A stretch of 64,000 nt of DNA, from NCBI GenBank assembly GCA_033283175.1, contig JAWMQM010000002.1, positions 124,001 to 188,000 of the forward strand, read 5' to 3'. The notes under the pieces were generated by a model, which had not been told where the DNA came from, made no database searches, and saw only the letters and a program-made list of their open reading frames with translations. This stretch comes from Pseudomaricurvus sp033283175. GTDB lineage: Bacteria; Pseudomonadota; Gammaproteobacteria; Pseudomonadales; Cellvibrionaceae. Each line of letters opens with the position of its first letter. The stretch's first letter is position 1. Shown one piece after another: positions 60,680 through 64,000 of this stretch. The translations under genes and the position numbers were made by a program.

Positions 60680-61446
60680 GCAGCCAGTAACCGTCCGCAT
60701 CGGGGGTATAGTCATACCTCTCACGGGGGCGTTCCGATGTTTCTGAATGGGACAAAAACTGGCCAAGCCGGGCTGACACCTGCCATTGTCTGAACTATAC
60801 CTTTGGGTAGGGCTCAATTGGCCCGCCGGAGGTGTGGCTATGTTCGATGATCCGCTGAGATACTCCATTGCCTGTGATCGTGCGTTGTTGCAGGTCGCTT
60901 TGAAAAACAGGCAGCGTGACCTTATAGGTGGTGTAATCGCTGGCATAGGCCGCCGCCGCCCGGCACCGGCTAGGGTTATCGCACCTACTGCAATGATTGC
61001 TACAGACTCTCCGGTAAACCGCAGGGATCGCCAACCTTGAAACAGGGCTGATGTACCCCCTTCGCAACACCGAATCACTGCCTGCAATGGGGTGATTCAT
61101 CTCAACTGTTGTACCACCACACCGTGGCGGTGCAATTCAGGTATGGCTGCGCGCCGATACCGATATGAGCATGTCACCAGATTTGCATCAACCTGGTGCA
61201 TAAATTCATCTGAATCATCAGGGATGCCCCTGAAGATAAAAATAATTTGTCGTAACAAAAAATTATTTTTTCTGTATGCGCCTGTTTTTGCGCCAGTTTT
61301 TACTTATTGCGCAGCGCGCACCGAAAACGCGCCTGGCGGGTGGAACATCACTTGCAGCAGGCACACTGTCAGTGCAATTCCGCTGACAGGGCGCACTCTC
61401 CGATCCGGTCAGGGAGGCGCACCGTCAGCACCAGACAGGAGGGCTT
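60680..61446. other. 767-base intergenic region with an AT-rich palindrome
   Basis: No supported gene; short frames on both strands lack recognisable features. It should hold the promoter of the ectoine operon. From about 61195 to 61285 the composition becomes strongly AT-rich, unlike the surroundings, and includes the palindrome at 61238-61270 listed separately. Confidence 0.55.
61238..61270. promoter_or_regulatory. AT-rich inverted repeat upstream of the ectoine catabolic genes
   Basis: AAAAATAATTT (61238-61248) and AAATTATTTTT (61260-61270) are perfect 11-base arms around an 11-base loop. With no G or C in the stem it is not a terminator. It is about 175 bases before the first gene. An operator or curvature element for a regulator (DoeX, an Lrp/AsnC-type protein, is known for ectoine genes in Halomonas) is a guess. 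Confidence 0.45.
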
Positions 61447-62604
61447 TTGACCAACCTCTGGCAAGACAACATCGCCTTTGCCCGGACGTTACGCAGAGAG
61501 CTGCACGCACACCCGGAACTGAGTTGGCAGGAGCACCGCACCGCCAGCCAGGTGCGAGCACTGCTGAGTGAGTGGCAGATTCCCTGGCGGGCCTGTGCCG
61601 ACACCGGTACCCTGGCGTGGCTGGGGCGCGAGCGGCCCGGTGCTGCCGTCGCCCTGCGTGGCGATATGGACGCTCTGCCCATTCAGGAGCAGACCGGCAA
61701 AGAGTGGCAATCCACCCGCGATGGCTGCATGCACGCCTGCGGCCATGACGGCCATACCGCCACGTTGCTGGCCACAGCACGTTGGCTCAAGCGTTATGAA
61801 GCGCAACTCAGGCATCCAGTGCAGCTCATCTTCCAGCCGGCCGAGGAGGGCTTTCATGGCGCCCGCGCCATGATCGACGACGGCTGCCTGGAGAATGTCC
61901 GCACCATCTACGGCTGGCACAACTGGCCGGCACTGCCATACCGCGCCATCGCCTGTCCCGATCAGCTGGTGATGTGCGGTAACGGTACCTTCACCATTGA
62001 GCTTATCGGTCGCGGTGGTCACGCCAGCCAGCCGGAGGCCTGCGCCGATCCGCTGCTGGCAGGGGCGGCTGTTGTACAGGCTCTCCAGCAAATCGTGAGT
62101 CGCCGTCTTTCCCCCCAGGCCGCGGCGGTTATCAGTGTTACCCAATTCCAGTGCGGCAACGCGCCGACCGTGATTGCCGAGCGCGCGCAGCTGGGGGGCA
62201 GTATCCGTGTCCCGGATGAGGCCACCCGCCACACTATCAACGGACTGATCACCGAAGTGGCTACGCAAACCGCCCGCGGTTGGGGGGTGACCGCAGAGGT
62301 CACCCATCACAACCGCTACCAGGCCACCATCAATCACCCCGGCCCCGCCGCCCATGCCCGTGACAGCTGGCAGCAGCTGTTTGGCGAACAGACGCAGCAG
62401 CATGGCCATCCGCTGCCGATCATGGCGTCGGAAGATTTCAGTTACTACCTGCAGGAGATACCCGGCGCTTTCGCGCTGATCGGCAGTGATGATGGTAATG
62501 GTCATCACATCCCGTGCCACAGCCCACATTACGACTTCAATGATCGCCTGATCGCTGATGTCAGCCAGTGGTTTTGCCGTCTGGTGGGCATCGATGCGAG
62601 CTGA
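61447..62604 (+). CDS. M20-family amidohydrolase, probable N(alpha)-acetyl-L-2,4-diaminobutyrate deacetylase (DoeB2-like)
   Basis: A dinuclear zinc peptidase/deacylase. Metal and catalytic residues are visible in LRGDMDALP, CMHACGHDGHTATLL, QPAEEGFHGARAM, YGWHNWPALP and the C-terminal MASEDFSYY. The 385 residues suit amidohydrolases. The start is a TTG at 61447 behind a strong AGGAGGG that is a little close. It lies 27 bases before a diaminobutyrate transaminase and next to an apparent ectoine hydrolase gene, so removal of acetate from N-acetyl-diaminobutyrate is the likely reaction. Substrate is inferred from context, since M20 enzymes are very diverse. Confidence 0.82.
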   Translation: MTNLWQDNIAFARTLRRELHAHPELSWQEHRTASQVRALLSEWQIPWRACADTGTLAWLGRERPGAAVALRGDMDALPIQEQTGKEWQSTRDGCMHACGHDGHTATLLATARWLKRYEAQLRHPVQLIFQPAEEGFHGARAMIDDGCLENVRTIYGWHNWPALPYRAIACPDQLVMCGNGTFTIELIGRGGHASQPEACADPLLAGAAVVQALQQIVSRRLSPQAAAVISVTQFQCGNAPTVIAERAQLGGSIRVPDEATRHTINGLITEVATQTARGWGVTAEVTHHNRYQATINHPGPAAHARDSWQQLFGEQTQQHGHPLPIMASEDFSYYLQEIPGAFALIGSDDGNGHHIPCHSPHYDFNDRLIADVSQWFCRLVGIDAS

Positions 62605-62631
62605 GCGAGCCTACAACGACGAGGAGCTTTT

Positions 62632-63906
62632 ATGAGCATTTTCGAAGATCGCGAATCCAGTATCCGGGCTTACAGCCGTACCTATCCGGCGGTGTTTGCG
62701 ACAGCGAGTAACGCACGCCAGGTGGATGAGGAGGGCAAGGAGTATATCGACTTCTTTGCCGGTGCCGGGGTGCTCAACTTCGGCCACAACAATCCGCGCA
62801 TGACTGAAGCCATGATTGCCTACCTGCAGGGTGGCGGTGTGCTGCACAGCCTGGACATGAAGACCACCGCCAAGGCGGCGTTTATGCAGAAGTTCACCGA
62901 TGCGATTCTGAAACCCCGCAATATGCCGCACCGCATGCAGTTTATGGGGCCAACCGGTACCAATGCGGTGGAGGCGGCCATGAAGTTGGCGCGGCGGGCG
63001 ACTGGTCGTCATCACATCGTAGCGTTCAGTCGCGGTTTTCACGGCATGACCCTGGGGGCGCTGGCGGCAACGGCCAATGCCTATTTCCGTGAGGCGGCCG
63101 GTATTCCTCTGTTGCACGTCAGTCACGAGCCGTTTGGTTGTGACAGTAAATGTCTGGGTTGTGAAAACAATTGTGGTCTTGATGCACTGCATACCCTGGC
63201 CGCGCGTTACCGTGATGGCTCCAGTGGCCTCACTCCGCCAGCGGCGTTTCTGGTGGAGGTGATTCAGGCTGAAGGTGGCGTCAATGTGGCCAGTCGCGAG
63301 TGGTTGCAGGCGCTGGCGGCACTGGCCAAAGAGCTGGGCTCGGTACTGATCGTGGATGAGATTCAGGTGGGTTGCGGTCGCACCGGCAGCTATTTCAGTT
63401 TTGATGACATCGGTATTGAGCCGGACATCATCTGCATGGCCAAGGGCATCGGTGGCATCGGCACACCCATGGCCATGAACCTGGTACACCCGGAGCTGGA
63501 TGAACACTGGTCGCCCGGACAGCACACCGGCACCTTCCGTGGCCAGAACCTGTCGTTTGTGGCCGGTACGGAAGCGCTGGCCTACTTCGACAGCCCCGAC
63601 CTGATGGTGGAGGTGAAAGCCAAGGAACTGCTGACCCGCAAGCAGCTGCAGCCACTGTTAAGCAGCGATAACTCACTGCAACTGCGCGGCAAGGGCCTGA
63701 TTCTGGGGCTGGATGTGGGCGACGGCGAACGCGCTGCGGCCATCGTGCAACGCTGCTTCAGCAAGGGGCTGATCATCTCTGCCTGTGGCAGTGGCGGCAA
63801 GGTGCTGAAGCTGATTCCACCACTTACCATTCCCGAGGCAGATCTTATTGCCGGGCTGGAGATCCTCACGCAATCCATCCGTGACGTAATGGAGCAAGCC
63901 GCATGA
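62632..63906 (+). CDS. doeD: Diaminobutyrate--2-oxoglutarate/pyruvate transaminase (EctB/DoeD-type)
   Basis: A class III PLP aminotransferase interconverting L-2,4-diaminobutyrate and aspartate semialdehyde. Residues matching EctB/DoeD are SSIRAYSRTYPAVF, EGKEYIDFFAGAGVLNFGHNN, FMGPTGTNAVEAAMKLAR, the PLP-Asp in IVDEIQVGCGRTG and the Lys in IICMAKGIGG. In catabolism the enzyme runs in the direction that removes diaminobutyrate, fitting the neighbours. An odd feature is a Cys-rich insertion: Cys170, 174, 177 and 181 (C-x3-C-x2-C-x3-C). The ATG is standard, GGAGC upstream. The stop overlaps the next ATG by 4 bases. Confidence 0.9.
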   Translation: MSIFEDRESSIRAYSRTYPAVFATASNARQVDEEGKEYIDFFAGAGVLNFGHNNPRMTEAMIAYLQGGGVLHSLDMKTTAKAAFMQKFTDAILKPRNMPHRMQFMGPTGTNAVEAAMKLARRATGRHHIVAFSRGFHGMTLGALAATANAYFREAAGIPLLHVSHEPFGCDSKCLGCENNCGLDALHTLAARYRDGSSGLTPPAAFLVEVIQAEGGVNVASREWLQALAALAKELGSVLIVDEIQVGCGRTGSYFSFDDIGIEPDIICMAKGIGGIGTPMAMNLVHPELDEHWSPGQHTGTFRGQNLSFVAGTEALAYFDSPDLMVEVKAKELLTRKQLQPLLSSDNSLQLRGKGLILGLDVGDGERAAAIVQRCFSKGLIISACGSGGKVLKLIPPLTIPEADLIAGLEILTQSIRDVMEQAA

Positions 63907-64000
63907 TTGAACGCGACGATATGACTTTTCCCTTCGCTGAATACCAGCGCCGATTGAGTGAGCTGCGCCAGCGTATTGCCGAGCGCTGCCTGGACGCGGT
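63903..64000 (+). CDS. Ectoine hydrolase-like protein, N-terminal fragment (DoeA-like, runs off the window)
   Basis: Only the first 32 residues are visible. The segment FPFAEYQRRLSELRQRIAERCLDA looks like the N-terminal helix of M24 (creatinase/prolidase-type) proteins. Ectoine hydrolase DoeA belongs to this family and opens the ectoine ring to N-acetyl-diaminobutyrate. The ATGA overlap with the transaminase and the operon context support DoeA. The call rests mainly on context. Confidence 0.6.
   Translation, partial: MIERDDMTFPFAEYQRRLSELRQRIAERCLDA

Noticed and set aside
60786..61040. 84-codon plus-strand frame in the long spacer before the ectoine genes
   Set aside because: No family, signal or good ribosome site; basic low-complexity end suggests chance.

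Overview
The window is a high-GC gammaproteobacterial chromosome segment. The gene orders are typical of that class: (LMW-PTP)-murB, gacA-uvrC-pgsA-tRNA-Cys, and rnm-yciO-scpA-scpB-rluB. Genes for choline/betaine uptake (betT) and for ectoine breakdown (doe-type) suggest a marine or salt-exposed heterotroph. A Pseudomonadales/Cellvibrionales-like host is an inference from gene order, not something I could test by search. I saw no rRNA, CRISPR array, prophage or intact IS element.

Layout. 0-2.2 kb: end of a low-molecular-weight phosphatase gene, murB, a spacer full of small palindromic (REP-like) repeats, and alkB. 2.4-8 kb: gacA, a remarkable six-copy 15-bp tandem repeat, uvrC, pgsA, tRNA-Cys, a pair of inverted REP elements, an alanine/serine-glyoxylate aminotransferase and tRNA-Leu. 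8.1-11.5 kb: overlapping nitrilase and GFA genes with a divergent LysR regulator, then two half-size YeeE/YedE sulfur-compound transporters.

11.6-26.2 kb is the most unusual part. One strand carries a two-partner secretion pore (TpsB), a 1784-residue exoprotein that joins a TPS secretion domain and beta-helix to TPRs and a C-terminal CHAT protease, and an exported caspase-like protease with a DUF4384-like domain. Stop/start overlap and short spacing suggest one operon, closed by a bidirectional terminator. A convergent gene encodes a DUF4384 lipoprotein. Divergent from that lies a secreted 844-residue protein with a five-bladed tachylectin-2-like propeller and a long Gly/Ala-rich hydrophobic, pore-former-like region, followed by a secreted Cys-rich repeat protein. 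I read this as a candidate exported protease/lectin system. The domain calls are good; the joint function is inference.

26.6-33.1 kb: betT with an upstream porin, a glycine-zipper protein, and hypothetical proteins including an ankyrin/DUF4116-like protein. 33.3-36.7 kb: a Fur-box-like site, a TonB-dependent siderophore receptor and a PepSY membrane protein (iron uptake). 36.9-45.7 kb: pilU, a DUF416 gene, the DUF58-transglutaminase pair, amtB, an MFS transporter and a SpoU-type RNA methyltransferase. 45.7-51.2 kb: mainly housekeeping or small genes on the minus strand (DUF2520, CBS pair, rhodanese, pdxJ, cyclophilin, SH3/coiled-coil protein, YciI, VC0807). 51.3-56 kb: rnm, yciO, scpA, scpB, rluB. 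56-60.7 kb: transaldolase, a DUF4156 lipoprotein, DNA polymerase II and a WHy-domain lipoprotein. 61.4-64 kb: an ectoine catabolic operon (M20 deacetylase, diaminobutyrate transaminase with an inserted four-Cys motif, start of the ectoine hydrolase), preceded by an AT-rich palindrome.
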